NCBI GenBank assembly: GCA_937871935.1
Contig: CALMQI010000197.1
Span: forward strand, 1-38,912
Length of the DNA: 38,912 nucleotides
Reading direction: 5' to 3'
Source of the DNA: an uncultured Burkholderiales bacterium
GTDB taxonomy: Bacteria; Pseudomonadota; Gammaproteobacteria; Burkholderiales; Burkholderiaceae_C
The translations under genes were made by a program, and so were the position numbers. The notes below the pieces were generated by a model. It searched no databases, was not told the DNA's origin, and worked only from the letters and a program-made list of their open reading frames with translations. How positions within the stretch are numbered: position 1 is the stretch's first letter; every line of letters starts with the position of its first letter. Shown piece by piece: positions 7,366-15,327 of this stretch.

Positions 7366-9854
7366 GCCGCACTCCTCGAGTTCCTGGATCTGCGATCCTG
7401 AACCTCACGGAGCAGTACGGGAAGCCACTGAAACGGTTCGTTGCCGTGTCGTGCGCGGATGTCGTCGAGCAGGGCGACGTTGTCGGTCGTCGCCGAGAGC
7501 ACGGTGATGAAGTCGTCGAGCCCCGACAGATCGAGCTCGCAGATCGCGCTCGCATGGCCCTGCTTGACGAGGAAGCGCCGACCGCCCTGGGCGCCGAGGC
7601 TGCGCACGGTGTCGTACTCGGCCTCGCTCAGCCCGAAGCCTTCGACGTACTCCTCGCGCACCGCCTCCGGGTTGGCCAGGAAGATCTTGGTCACGCTCTG
7701 CTCGACCATCGTGCGGCCGATGGGGTGACGCAGCACGTCCGACGGGCTCTGCGTGTCAAAGATGCCTAGGCCGTTCTGCTTGCGGATCGTCTTCTGCTTC
7801 TGCTTGGCGAAGTCGCTGAAGATCGGGTGGTCGAGCGCCTTCCAGAACTCCGAGATCACGTAGATCAGCCGCTCGCCGTTGACCAGCTCTTCCATCACCT
7901 GGAGCAGGTAGAGCATGACCGGCGTGCGGACCTCGCGCAGGTCGAGGAACTCGGTCGTGTCGAAGCCGATCACCCTTGCGTCGCACAGTTCGCCGAGCCG
8001 GTCGTCCGCCATGTCGAAGACCCAACCGAGCGCGCCGCCCTGGCACCAGCGGCCGAGCCGTTCGTAGAGGCTGTTCTCGCCGCTCTTCGGCAGGTTCTGC
8101 CGCACCGTCGAGAAACGGCGCAGGGCCGGCGGCATCATCGCCACCGCCTTGATCGCATCGGCGATGGCGCGTTCGTCCGACGGCATCAGCGGCAGGGCCG
8201 ATGTCGCGATGCAGGTCCGGATGAGCTGCTCCCAGAACTGCAGGCGCGCCGGTGTCGGCTCGCGCTGCAGCGGGTTGCAGCCAGTGGGCTTGCCGGCTTC
8301 GAGCTTGAGGTAGCGGCCCCCGAGCGCGCGCAACGCGATCTCGCAGCCGCGATCCAGGTCGAAAAGCACCAGGCGTGGAGCCGGGCTCCATTTGCGGGTC
8401 AGCGTCAGCAGGAACATCTCGAGCGTGGTCTTGCCGACGCCCGTCGAGCCGATGATCAGCGTGTTGCCGGGCAGCTTCTTGTCGGCCGAATCTTCGCCTT
8501 CGGGACTGGCGTGCAGGTTCAGGTAGAAGGGCTGGCCCGAGGGTGTGCGCATCAGCGCCAGTGCTTCGCCCCAGGGGTTGCCGTCGCGCTTGCCGCGCGC
8601 GAAGTTGTGGCCGGCGGCCAGTGCCGCGAAGGCGCGCGAGGACAGCTTGGCGTCCCGGGGTCGCCACTGCCAGTTGCCGGGCATCTGCGCGAACCAGGCG
8701 GCATCTGCCACGAGGTCAACCGACGACATCTGCAGGCTTGACGCTTCACCGACGGCACCGATGGCCTGCGCCGCTCGACGGCCGGCATCGGCCACGTCGT
8801 CGCCGAAGACGACCAGGCTGTAGTGGTACTCGCCCATGCAGAACTGGCCGTCGCCGAGTTCGTTCAGCGCCACGTCCATATCGGCGACCTGGCTGGCCAC
8901 CACGTCGTCGCTGGCGATCAGCTGGTCGCGCTGGAGTTCGAGCGCGCGCATCGCCTCGCGGCGCGGCAGGATCGAGAAGCTCTGCGTCTCGATGAATTCG
9001 CTGGCTTCGTAGAGCAGTGCGTTCAGGATGCCCGGCTGGACCGCGTCGGCGTACTCCTTGATGTCCACCAACGCCGCGTAGCGTGCGCCGTCGCCCTGGC
9101 GCAGTTCGAGCTTGTCGCCGCCGAAGGACAGGCGAGTGGTCGGCAGCGTTCGGTACAGCGGGCCCGCTGATGCCGGCACAGGACGCCAGCAGCCGTTGAC
9201 CAGGTAGCCCAGGAACTCCGCGACTTCCGAGTAGCGGCGCCCGCGCTCCTCGCGCACACCCAGCAGCTCGGGCCCGAAGCCCCGCAGCACCCGCGTGACC
9301 AGCGCCGACCGCTCTTCCATCACCCGCACAGCCTCGGCCTGCGCCGCTGCGATGGCTTCGCGCGAGCGCTGCCGCGATTGCAGCGCCCGGCTAGCCCGTG
9401 ACACGTTCGGCCGGTAGACGAGCGTGAGGTACAGCTCGTTGCTCATCATCCGGTGCTGGCCGAGCCGTGCCTGGTACGCCACCGACAGGTCGCGCGCGAA
9501 GCCCGGCTCGCCGGGGTGCGCGAGCTCGTCGCGGACGACCCGGTGCAGCCGGTGTGTCCAGAGCGCCCACTGGCCGCCGGCGAGGTTGCGCAGCAGGCTG
9601 CACAGTGCCTCGTGCCGCTCGGCGATGAGGTGTTCGTCGGCGCATTCGAAGGGAACGCCGTCGAGCCGCCAGACCCGCAGGAAGTCGCCGCCGCGCGTGA
9701 TCACGTCGTGCGCGCTAGCGATCGACGAGAACGGCACGAAGCGGGCGAGTGGGTTCTCTGCGCAAGCCTGTTTCCAGTACCGCGGCGACGGGCGGGGCCG
9801 CGCGAACGCGCCGGCCGGGTTCGTGGAGGCGGCGCTTCTAGATATTCCAAGCAT
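7362..9854 (-). CDS. virB4: VirB4 secretion ATPase
   Basis: VirB4 is the large ATPase that energises pilus biogenesis. The product is 830 residues, a usual length. The C-terminal motor domain carries Walker A as STGVGKTTL near residue 470. The Walker B-like segment reads LIYVISEFWKALDHP, with Ser in place of the usual Asp before the Glu, which I believe is a subfamily variant. The ATG at 9854 is preferred because GGAG lies 6 bases upstream and it overlaps virB3 by only 17 bases; an ATG at 9884 has no good ribosome site. The 4-base overlap with the next gene supports one operon. Confidence 0.94.
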   Translation of the reverse strand: MLGISRSAASTNPAGAFARPRPSPRYWKQACAENPLARFVPFSSIASAHDVITRGGDFLRVWRLDGVPFECADEHLIAERHEALCSLLRNLAGGQWALWTHRLHRVVRDELAHPGEPGFARDLSVAYQARLGQHRMMSNELYLTLVYRPNVSRASRALQSRQRSREAIAAAQAEAVRVMEERSALVTRVLRGFGPELLGVREERGRRYSEVAEFLGYLVNGCWRPVPASAGPLYRTLPTTRLSFGGDKLELRQGDGARYAALVDIKEYADAVQPGILNALLYEASEFIETQSFSILPRREAMRALELQRDQLIASDDVVASQVADMDVALNELGDGQFCMGEYHYSLVVFGDDVADAGRRAAQAIGAVGEASSLQMSSVDLVADAAWFAQMPGNWQWRPRDAKLSSRAFAALAAGHNFARGKRDGNPWGEALALMRTPSGQPFYLNLHASPEGEDSADKKLPGNTLIIGSTGVGKTTLEMFLLTLTRKWSPAPRLVLFDLDRGCEIALRALGGRYLKLEAGKPTGCNPLQREPTPARLQFWEQLIRTCIATSALPLMPSDERAIADAIKAVAMMPPALRRFSTVRQNLPKSGENSLYERLGRWCQGGALGWVFDMADDRLGELCDARVIGFDTTEFLDLREVRTPVMLYLLQVMEELVNGERLIYVISEFWKALDHPIFSDFAKQKQKTIRKQNGLGIFDTQSPSDVLRHPIGRTMVEQSVTKIFLANPEAVREEYVEGFGLSEAEYDTVRSLGAQGGRRFLVKQGHASAICELDLSGLDDFITVLSATTDNVALLDDIRARHGNEPFQWLPVLLREVQDRRSRNSRSAA

Positions 9855-10170
9855 CGCGGGCTCCGCGGTAGAGGTTCGGCGCATAGCTGCGCGCTTTCCA
9901 GAAGCGCCGGTTGCGGTCGTTCAGCCGCAGCTTGGCCGCGACGAACATCTGCCGGAAGCGCTGGTCGTCCTTCGAGGTGACATAACGCATCCACGCCAGC
10001 GCCGGTGCGACGGCGACGAGAACTGCGAGCGCGACCCACCAACTCACCAGGATGCCGCCCCACATGACGAGCAACATCCCGGTGCCGAACAGGATCACCA
10101 GCGGCACGAGTGGGATGCCCAGCTTCATGGCCGGACGCGTGGCGCCCTTGTAGATGGCTTCGCCGAGCAT
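9838..10170 (-). CDS. virB3: VirB3 inner-membrane protein
   Basis: VirB3 is a small membrane partner of VirB4. From the ATG at 10170 the product is 110 residues, matching the family. It has the family opening pattern YKGATRPAMKLGIPLVPL followed by two adjacent hydrophobic helices near residues 20-65 and a basic C-terminal half. An upstream ATG at 10206 would overlap virB2 and adds 12 residues with no family likeness. It sits 13 bases after virB2 and overlaps virB4. Confidence 0.9.
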   Translation of the reverse strand: MLGEAIYKGATRPAMKLGIPLVPLVILFGTGMLLVMWGGILVSWWVALAVLVAVAPALAWMRYVTSKDDQRFRQMFVAAKLRLNDRNRRFWKARSYAPNLYRGARDAWNI

Positions 10171-10183
10171 CGCCGTGGCCCCG

Positions 10184-10474
10184 TCAGGCGACGATGTAGC
10201 TGGCAAATGCCGCGGCGCCGCCGACCAGCGTGCCGCCGATCAGCACGTTCGCCACGTCGGCCAGGCGGGCGCCCTGGAAGATCATCTTGAAGCCGGCCCA
10301 GATGATCGCGATCGTCACCACCGCGATCGAGACCGTGACCAGGATCGCGTTGACGTTGGTGACTGTCGTGTTGATCTTGTCGAAGCCCTGGGCGAAGGCC
10401 GCTTGTGACAGCAGGGCCGGCAGCAGGGCGGCGAGTGCCGACGCGGCGCGCCGGATCAATGCGAGGGTTCTCAT
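10184..10474 (-). CDS. virB2: VirB2 major pilin
   Basis: VirB2 is the pilus subunit. The 96-residue prepilin has a long signal peptide of about 28 residues ending AAFAQ and two hydrophobic helices (ILVTVSIAVVTIAIIWAG and LIGGTLVGGAAAFASYIV) joined by a short basic loop with KMIFQGARL. This two-helix plan and length are those of VirB2/TraC pilins. The ATG overlaps the virB1 stop as ATGA. Confidence 0.93.
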   Translation of the reverse strand: MRTLALIRRAASALAALLPALLSQAAFAQGFDKINTTVTNVNAILVTVSIAVVTIAIIWAGFKMIFQGARLADVANVLIGGTLVGGAAAFASYIVA

Positions 10475-10965
10475 ACCTTCTCCTTCGTTTGGGCGGTCGG
10501 AACCGCTCGTGCGGCGACCACGATCTTGCGCACGTAGCCGTGGCGGAAGCCGGTGGCGAAGTTGCCGCTGTAGTAGCAGGACAGGGCCCGTCGCAGCGCC
10601 ACCTGATCCACCGCCTTCGACGCTGAGCCGCTCGCGCGGTCGAAGCACTCGGCCAGTACGGTCTGCATGGCGGCCAGGTTGGCGCACGGTTCGAAAGCGG
10701 ATTCCACAGTCAGGCCCAGCCGCTCGAAGTTGCCGACGTTGATCTGCCCGAGGCCCACGCTGAAGTTCCAGCCGGCAGCACGCAGGGCCTTGGCCGTGGC
10801 CAGGGCCTCGGCGCGGTGCCGCGGCTGGCGCGCGAGCGCGCCACCGACCACGCCGATCGCCCACGGATTGAAGGCACTCTCGACGCTGACCAGGGCCCGC
10901 GCCGTGTCGGCGTGCACCTGCGGCGCACAGGCCAGCGCCAGCGCGAGGAAGACGGACGCTTCCAT
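10471..10965 (-). CDS. virB1: VirB1 lytic transglycosylase
   Basis: VirB1 opens the peptidoglycan locally so that the channel can be built. The 164-residue product has a short hydrophobic leader ending VHA, the catalytic-Glu motif ALVSVESAFNPWAIGV at about residues 24-39 and the second SLT motif SVGLGQINVGNF near residue 70. Both are standard for the soluble lytic transglycosylase fold. The start at 10965 lies 11 bases after the preceding secreted-protein gene. The frame extends further upstream but without any transglycosylase likeness, so the longer reading is rejected. Confidence 0.92.
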   Translation of the reverse strand: MEASVFLALALACAPQVHADTARALVSVESAFNPWAIGVVGGALARQPRHRAEALATAKALRAAGWNFSVGLGQINVGNFERLGLTVESAFEPCANLAAMQTVLAECFDRASGSASKAVDQVALRRALSCYYSGNFATGFRHGYVRKIVVAARAVPTAQTKEKV

Positions 10966-10976
10966 GGCGCGATGCT

Positions 10977-11561
10977 TCAGTAACCGGACTCGCTGGGCGG
11001 GGCCGGCGGCGGCAGCGCGGCGAACCAGGCGGCGTAGTCGTCGTCGAAGCGGGTGTCCCAGGTGCCGAGCTGCGTCTTTGCGGCCGGGCTGAACTCGGTG
11101 ACGCTGTCGCCGGCCATCGCCCACCATGTGCGGGCGAAGAGCGCACCGTTGATCGAGACGGAGACGGCGCCGGTGTAGTCGCAGGAGTAGATCGGTACGC
11201 TCTCGCCCTCGAAGACTCGCGTGTATTGCGGCGGGCAGAAGGCAGGAGCGCTGGCCCAGGTGTGGCTGGCCGAGTTGCCGGCGCCGGCCATGTTGCAGGT
11301 CGGGAAAGGCTTGCCGCGCGCCAGGTCGCGCAGCACTTGCTGGATCGGCGGCACGCACTGGGGGATTGAGCGCCAGCTCGGGGCGGCGAAGCACAGCAGC
11401 ACCTGGCAGCCGTCGACAGCGCGCGCCGAGCGGGGTGCCGCCAGCCCACCGAGGAGGATGGCGGTCATTACCAGGACCGCCCCAAGGCGTCCCAGGTACC
11501 CGTTCGCACAAACACGCATGCCGACGCCGCGGCGGTCGCATAGAGTGTTCAAGTGGTTCAT
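10977..11561 (-). CDS. Secreted Cys-rich protein at the head of the T4SS operon
   Basis: No named family is recognised with certainty. The product (194 residues from ATG 11561, 180 from ATG 11519) has a clear signal peptide ending ARA, then a mature domain with the pattern CQVLLCFAAPSWRSIPQCVP and seven Cys residues, Trp-rich segments and a Pro-rich tail. The arrangement suggests a periplasmic or surface disulfide-bonded protein. It is the first gene of the virB operon, 11 bases before virB1, so it is probably a conjugation accessory factor. The exact start is unsure because neither ATG has a strong ribosome site. Confidence 0.8.
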   Translation of the reverse strand: MNHLNTLCDRRGVGMRVCANGYLGRLGAVLVMTAILLGGLAAPRSARAVDGCQVLLCFAAPSWRSIPQCVPPIQQVLRDLARGKPFPTCNMAGAGNSASHTWASAPAFCPPQYTRVFEGESVPIYSCDYTGAVSVSINGALFARTWWAMAGDSVTEFSPAAKTQLGTWDTRFDDDYAAWFAALPPPAPPSESGY

Positions 11562-11701
11562 GTGGAGGTTCCCGGCAAGGGATTCAGGGGAAGAAGTCCT
11601 TGGACGCCTCGGGTGGTGCCGTGAGAACACTCTAGGGTCGGATTGCGGCACCTCACGTGCTGCATTCGGGCGGTTTTCTTGCAACCTCGACGCCTCACGA
11701 G
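11562..11701. promoter_or_regulatory. Divergent promoter gap between the virB operon and the SelU-like gene
   Basis: These 140 bases separate two divergently transcribed units and must hold the promoter of the whole virB operon. I see a 6-base inverted repeat, GTGCCG at 11616-11621 and CGGCAC at 11646-11651, and a CACGTG at 11654-11659. No convincing sigma-70 boxes could be assigned by eye. Confidence 0.4.
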
Positions 11702-12769
11702 ATGCCTGCGTCGTCACTTCCCCATGCCCTGCCGGTCCACCCGCACCAGCTCGAGGTGCAGGAGTTCGACAGCTATGCGCTGATCGTCGACCTGCGCCCG
11801 GCCGAGGCTTTCGCCGTCGACCACATCCCGCGTGCGATCTCGGTTCCGTGGCGTTCAGGCGTGGCCGCGGCGGGTGGCGCTGTGACAGGCGTTGAGTCCG
11901 GCGTTGTGGTCCCGGCGGCCGTGGAGCCGGCGCAGGGCCTGCCCTACGCGCTGGAAGCTCGCCTCGGATCGTTGGACGCCAGCAGCGCGGTGTTGCTCTA
12001 CTGCGATCGAGGGGGAGCCGTCAGCGCGGAAGTCGCCACAGGTCTCGCCGGCCGCGGCCTCTTGGCAGATGTTCTTCCTGGCGGCTGGGCCAGCTACCGC
12101 CGATGGGTCGGCGCGGGCATCGAAGCGCTTGCGCGTGCACTCGACTGGCGGTGGATCCGCTCAGCGCCGGGTGGGGCCTCGCAGGCCGTGGTGAGGGCCC
12201 TCCTTGCACGTGGCGAACAGGCGCTGGAGGCGAGCGCGCTGTTCGACCAGATCTTGATGCCCGGCTTGATTGCCGATCCTTCGCAGATCGAAGGGCCGTC
12301 GTTCGAGTCCCGCCTGGTCGATGTGCTGCGACGGTTCGACCCCGCGGTTCGTGTGTGGGCTGACGAGGTCATCGTCCTGTCAGGCGAGCAGGCTCTGCCG
12401 ACCCCGATCGACGAGGCGTTGCGGCACGCGGAGCGCTGGCGTGTGGAGTCGCCGATCGACTGCCGCGCCGATCTGCTCGCGGCGACGCTTCACGAGTCCG
12501 GCGGTTCGGCCGCGTCGTTGTTGGACGCGATTGGCCCAGCCAAGCCCGGCCCCTTCGCTGATGCGCTCGCCGACGTTCGCAGGCAGGTCGGCCGGGTGGA
12601 CGAGCGCGAATTGCTTGCGACGCTGCTGGGCGTACTGGACCCGCTCTACGGTTCGCTGTCGGTGCCCGATGGAGGAGGGCGCGAGCGCTCGCTGCGGCTT
12701 GCGTCGGCAGCGCCTGCTGCGGTCGACCGGCTCGCGGCGCAGTTGTCGCGCGGTCAGATCAGCCCGTAG
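11702..12769 (+). CDS. Rhodanese/SelU (MnmH)-like protein with a degenerate P-loop
   Basis: The 355-residue product follows the layout of tRNA 2-selenouridine synthase (SelU/MnmH, usually about 365 residues). It has an N-terminal rhodanese domain with ALIVDLRPAEAFAVDHIPRA and the active-site loop YCDRGG, the linker GGWASYRRWV, then a region matching the kinase-like half: PSQIEGPSFESRL, later VESPIDCRADLL, and near the end LDPLYGSL, where E. coli SelU has a DPMY segment. The P-loop of SelU (GGxTGxGKT) is replaced by APGGASQAV, lacking the Lys-Thr pair. The rhodanese Cys is kept. The ATG at 11702 is preferred over a GTG at 11657. The gene is convergent with the LuxR gene and overlaps it by 16 bases. 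It may be a repurposed paralogue rather than a tRNA enzyme. Confidence 0.75.
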   Translation: MPASSLPHALPVHPHQLEVQEFDSYALIVDLRPAEAFAVDHIPRAISVPWRSGVAAAGGAVTGVESGVVVPAAVEPAQGLPYALEARLGSLDASSAVLLYCDRGGAVSAEVATGLAGRGLLADVLPGGWASYRRWVGAGIEALARALDWRWIRSAPGGASQAVVRALLARGEQALEASALFDQILMPGLIADPSQIEGPSFESRLVDVLRRFDPAVRVWADEVIVLSGEQALPTPIDEALRHAERWRVESPIDCRADLLAATLHESGGSAASLLDAIGPAKPGPFADALADVRRQVGRVDERELLATLLGVLDPLYGSLSVPDGGGRERSLRLASAAPAAVDRLAAQLSRGQISP

Positions 12770-13521
12770 ATCTCTGCCAGGCGAACAGCCGCACGCCGGT
12801 TCGCCGTGCCGAGTTTCAGGCTCAAGCGGTGGAAGCGACAGTCGATGGTCTTGGGCTCCAGGTTCAGTTCGGCGGCGATGGCTTTGCTGCTGTGGCCTTG
12901 CTGCTCATGCCGCAGCAGCATCAGGTCGTCATCTGTGATGCGGGCACGGGTCATCAGCTCGACGCGGATCTGCCGGTGCATCCAGTCGCCGAGTTCCATC
13001 GCCAGGCTTCGTGCCAGGCAACGCAGTGCACCGCCACCGCCACCCGCAAAGAAGCCGAGGCGAGATGAACCGAGGCACAGCACGCCCACGCGTGACTGTG
13101 CCGCCGCCGTCGGGGCAGGCACGACCAGCGTGGAGGCGAATCCGAAGTGCGCGGCGGCCTCGCTGACCCACTGCGCACGCTTATCGGCAGGCGGCAGAGA
13201 CTCAGCGACCACGGGCTCGGTGTTGTAGAGCGCATAGCGCAGCCAGGGGTCGTCGAGGCACCAGTTGTTCTTCGCGTACTGCAGGCCCCACACCGGATCA
13301 CAGGCGAGCAGGAAGCGGTAGGAGGCGAGCGTCGCGTCGTCGCGCACGAAGCTTGTGAACATGGCACCGTCCACACCCAGCCGCGAGGCGGCGTCCTTCA
13401 GCAGCCGCACGGCCGCGCCGGTGTCGGCCGCATCCCGGACCTGCGACATCACGGCGAGCACCCTGGCCGCGTAACCGGGATCGCCGGCGAGCGCGCCGAG
13501 GTCGATGATCTCAGTGGCCAT
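12754..13521 (-). CDS. LuxR-family regulator with an autoinducer-binding-type domain
   Basis: This 255-residue protein has an N-terminal domain resembling acyl-homoserine-lactone binding domains. It shows the ordered residues W, Y, then DDPWL and P in the segment WGLQYAKNNWCLDDPWLRYA near residues 88-107. The C-terminal LuxR helix-turn-helix covers about residues 190-250, with SKAIAAELNLEPKTIDCR. No luxI synthase is in the window. The start is the ATG at 13521, which overlaps the upstream gene by 11 bases. Position next to the virB operon suggests control of conjugation, as TraR does in Agrobacterium plasmids; that role is inferred. Confidence 0.8.
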   Translation of the reverse strand: MATEIIDLGALAGDPGYAARVLAVMSQVRDAADTGAAVRLLKDAASRLGVDGAMFTSFVRDDATLASYRFLLACDPVWGLQYAKNNWCLDDPWLRYALYNTEPVVAESLPPADKRAQWVSEAAAHFGFASTLVVPAPTAAAQSRVGVLCLGSSRLGFFAGGGGGALRCLARSLAMELGDWMHRQIRVELMTRARITDDDLMLLRHEQQGHSSKAIAAELNLEPKTIDCRFHRLSLKLGTANRRAAVRLAEIYGLI

Positions 13522-13945
13522 CACCGAAGATCTCCCGTCCACGGCGGCACAAGCGCTGGTGCAGACCGGGATCGTCGAAGCGCAGCGGCTCCGCATCGCA
13601 CCAACGCGCAAAGTCGTCGGCGCCGGCGAACACCATGCACTGCACGACATGCGTGCCCAGCGGCCGCCGCTGGATGCGCTCGACGTAGAGCGCGCTGCCG
13701 CTGGCCTTGAGCACGAAGGTCACCGCGGCGTCGGCGGTCGTGAGCCGAACCGCTTCATACGGTTCAATAGCTGCACTCGGCCGAGGCGTGCCGCTCTGTT
13801 GCCGGCGCGCCCGCAACTGATTGGCCTTGGGCCCGAGCGCCCTGGCAGGCTGCGCGGCATGGTCCCGGTGCGACCAGACAGCGCCGCCAGACATGCCGCC
13901 TTCCGTGGCGTTGGCGGCCACGGACTGAATCGGTTCAGCGTTCAT
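13511..13945 (-). CDS. Conserved hypothetical protein upstream of the LuxR regulator
   Basis: I do not recognise a function. The 144-residue product has a low-complexity, basic N-terminal half and a folded-looking C-terminal half with the segments AVRLTTADAAVTFVLKASG and THVVQCMVFAGADDFARWCD. The ATG at 13945 is chosen because GGAG stands 6 bases before it. The stop overlaps the luxR-type start by 11 bases, so the two are co-translated and probably work together. No membrane segment or signal peptide is visible. Confidence 0.7.
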   Translation of the reverse strand: MNAEPIQSVAANATEGGMSGGAVWSHRDHAAQPARALGPKANQLRARRQQSGTPRPSAAIEPYEAVRLTTADAAVTFVLKASGSALYVERIQRRPLGTHVVQCMVFAGADDFARWCDAEPLRFDDPGLHQRLCRRGREIFGDGH

Positions 13946-14466
13946 CCGCTTCTCCATTGGGCGTGCCCCCTCCGGGACTGCCTTCTTGGACCGCTTCGGA
14001 CGGCGGCTTGTCACGCGCACGCTGCAGTGCGCGCACGGCTTGAATTGACGACCAATCGTGCAGGTGCTGTCCATAGCTGTTACGTCACAAACGGTGAATG
14101 CGACGCGGCATCGATTGACGTGCGCGCCTGCGTCGGCAGGCGCGTGGAGCGTCGTGCTCGCTTCGGCGGATGGCCTGTGCGAGCACGGGTCTCTCGATCG
14201 CTAGGCTATGCGGTGCCCTGCCTCGCCGGTCGGCCGATGAGCGGACCGTAGCGCCGCACGCGCAGCCGCAAGGGGCTTGCGCGGCATAAACGGCCTGCGC
14301 CCCGCTCGCGCGGGTCCCCTCCATTTATTCCACGTTCCCCTTGCCACCGCGCTCGCTGGCGGCGCTCTTGGTGCCGCACGGCGACCGACGAATGCGGGGC
14401 AGGCACCAGCTCAACGGACTGGCTTTGTCCGAGGGACCCAACAGCCGCGATCGGCTTCCTCGGAAC
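13946..14466. other. Gene-poor gap of the conjugative region with several inverted repeats
   Basis: No credible gene is seen here. The gap contains a perfect 9-base hairpin (14123-14144, listed separately), a CGCAAG/CTTGCG pair around 14266-14280 and a CCCGC/GCGGG pair near 14301-14314. Such repeat-dense gaps near conjugation genes often hold an origin of transfer or promoters. No nic site can be named from the sequence alone. Confidence 0.4.
14123..14144. repeat. Perfect 9-bp inverted repeat with a 4-base loop
   Basis: CGCGCCTGC at 14123-14131 is the exact complement of GCAGGCGCG at 14136-14144, with a GTCG loop. There is no T tract on either side, so it is not a typical intrinsic terminator. 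It could be part of an origin of transfer or a regulator site. Confidence 0.6.
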
Positions 14467-14703
14467 TTAGGGCAGGGGTTGGAAGGCAGGCCTGACACCG
14501 CGATCAAGCGGAGCGACGAGGAACGGAAAGGATCGCAGTGCGCTCAGTTTGGTGTTTACGGAAAGTTGCCATGCCGTCCAGACATGGTGGGTCTTGGCGT
14601 TCGGGTGTGCCGCCATGCCGAGGACGAGTCGTCCCAGATCGTCCCAATCGCGGAGCCGCTGAAGGCAGTCGCCTGCGCGTAGCCAGCGGGGGTGGGCCTG
14701 CAT
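14467..14703 (-). CDS. Possible small hypothetical protein
   Basis: An open frame of 78 residues starts at ATG 14703. Its composition looks protein-like (segment WLRAGDCLQRLRDWDDLGRL followed by VLGMAAHPNAKTHHVWTAWQ) rather than the Arg/Pro-rich pattern of shadow frames. There is no strong ribosome site and no recognised family, and the C-terminal part is less convincing. It would be divergent from the membrane-protein gene at 14732 with only 28 bases between, so one of the two starts may be wrong. Confidence 0.35.
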   Translation of the reverse strand: MQAHPRWLRAGDCLQRLRDWDDLGRLVLGMAAHPNAKTHHVWTAWQLSVNTKLSALRSFPFLVAPLDRGVRPAFQPLP

Positions 14704-14731
14704 CGGCGCCTGCCCACCGGGGAGCGACTTG

Positions 14732-15043
14732 ATGTGGGTGATCTTTGCGCGAGCGACGCCACCAGACGCAGTGGTCTGGCCGGGCCGGCGTGCGCTCGCA
14801 GTCGTCGATGCGGTGGCTTGGCCGACGGCGTGGGCGGCGTTCGTCCTTGGTCTGCCAGTTCCAGGCGGAGTGACAGGCCTCTTTGCGCTTGCGCTCTGTG
14901 CCGTGTCAGCATTCACGCGCGCGCATCGAGCGGTCGCCCACAACCACCGCTACCACTTCACTACATGGCGCTGGGGGCGTCGGCTCGTCTTCATCCTGGC
15001 GTTCGGCTGCGCGATGAAACTGGCCGTGCTGTTCAGTGCGTAA
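14732..15043 (+). CDS. Small membrane protein
   Basis: The product is 103 residues, starting at an ATG with GGGGAG 7 bases upstream. Two hydrophobic helices are visible, near residues 26-60 (AWAAFVLGLPVPGGVTGLFA) and 86-102 (RLVFILAFGCAMKLAVLF), separated by a basic His-rich loop with the pattern RAHRAVAHNHRYH. I know no function. It is convergent with the AlpA-type gene and overlaps it by 11 bases. Placement suggests an accessory gene of the mobile element. Confidence 0.6.
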   Translation: MWVIFARATPPDAVVWPGRRALAVVDAVAWPTAWAAFVLGLPVPGGVTGLFALALCAVSAFTRAHRAVAHNHRYHFTTWRWGRRLVFILAFGCAMKLAVLFSA

Positions 15044-15263
15044 CCAGCGGGCGCGACTCGCTCCATCGATCGAGGTCCGTCCGCCGCCAAGCGACCGCGC
15101 GGCTAGCAATCCGGACAGGGCAGGGGAAGCGCTTGTCCGCGACCATGCGGTAGATCGTTGACCGACCCAGGCCGGTCAACTTCATGACGGCCGGCAGGCG
15201 CAGGAACAGCGATGGCGGGTCGCCGGCGTCACGGCTGGCGATGGCTTGCAGGGAACGCTCCAT
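15033..15263 (-). CDS. AlpA-type MerR-fold regulator
   Basis: The 76-residue product is a compact helix-turn-helix protein of the AlpA family, small regulators found in prophages and integrative elements. The family pattern is plain: LRLPAVMKLTGLGRSTIYRM, then FPCPVRIASRAVAWRRTDLD. ATG 15263 is the natural start. In P4-like elements AlpA activates integrase or excision genes. No integrase is in the window, so the target is unknown. A palindrome lies about 65 bases upstream. Confidence 0.85.
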   Translation of the reverse strand: MERSLQAIASRDAGDPPSLFLRLPAVMKLTGLGRSTIYRMVADKRFPCPVRIASRAVAWRRTDLDRWSESRPLVTH

Positions 15264-15327
15264 GGATGTCCGTCGGGCAGGTCGATGAGACCACTGTAGG
15301 CTGGACAACGCAGACTAGGCGCGCTTC

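Noticed and set aside
14460-14480. RSF1010-like nick site (CTAAGTTCCG on the minus strand)
   Set aside because: Only a loose resemblance, with no mobilisation gene nearby, so it is mentioned only as weak support for an origin of transfer.
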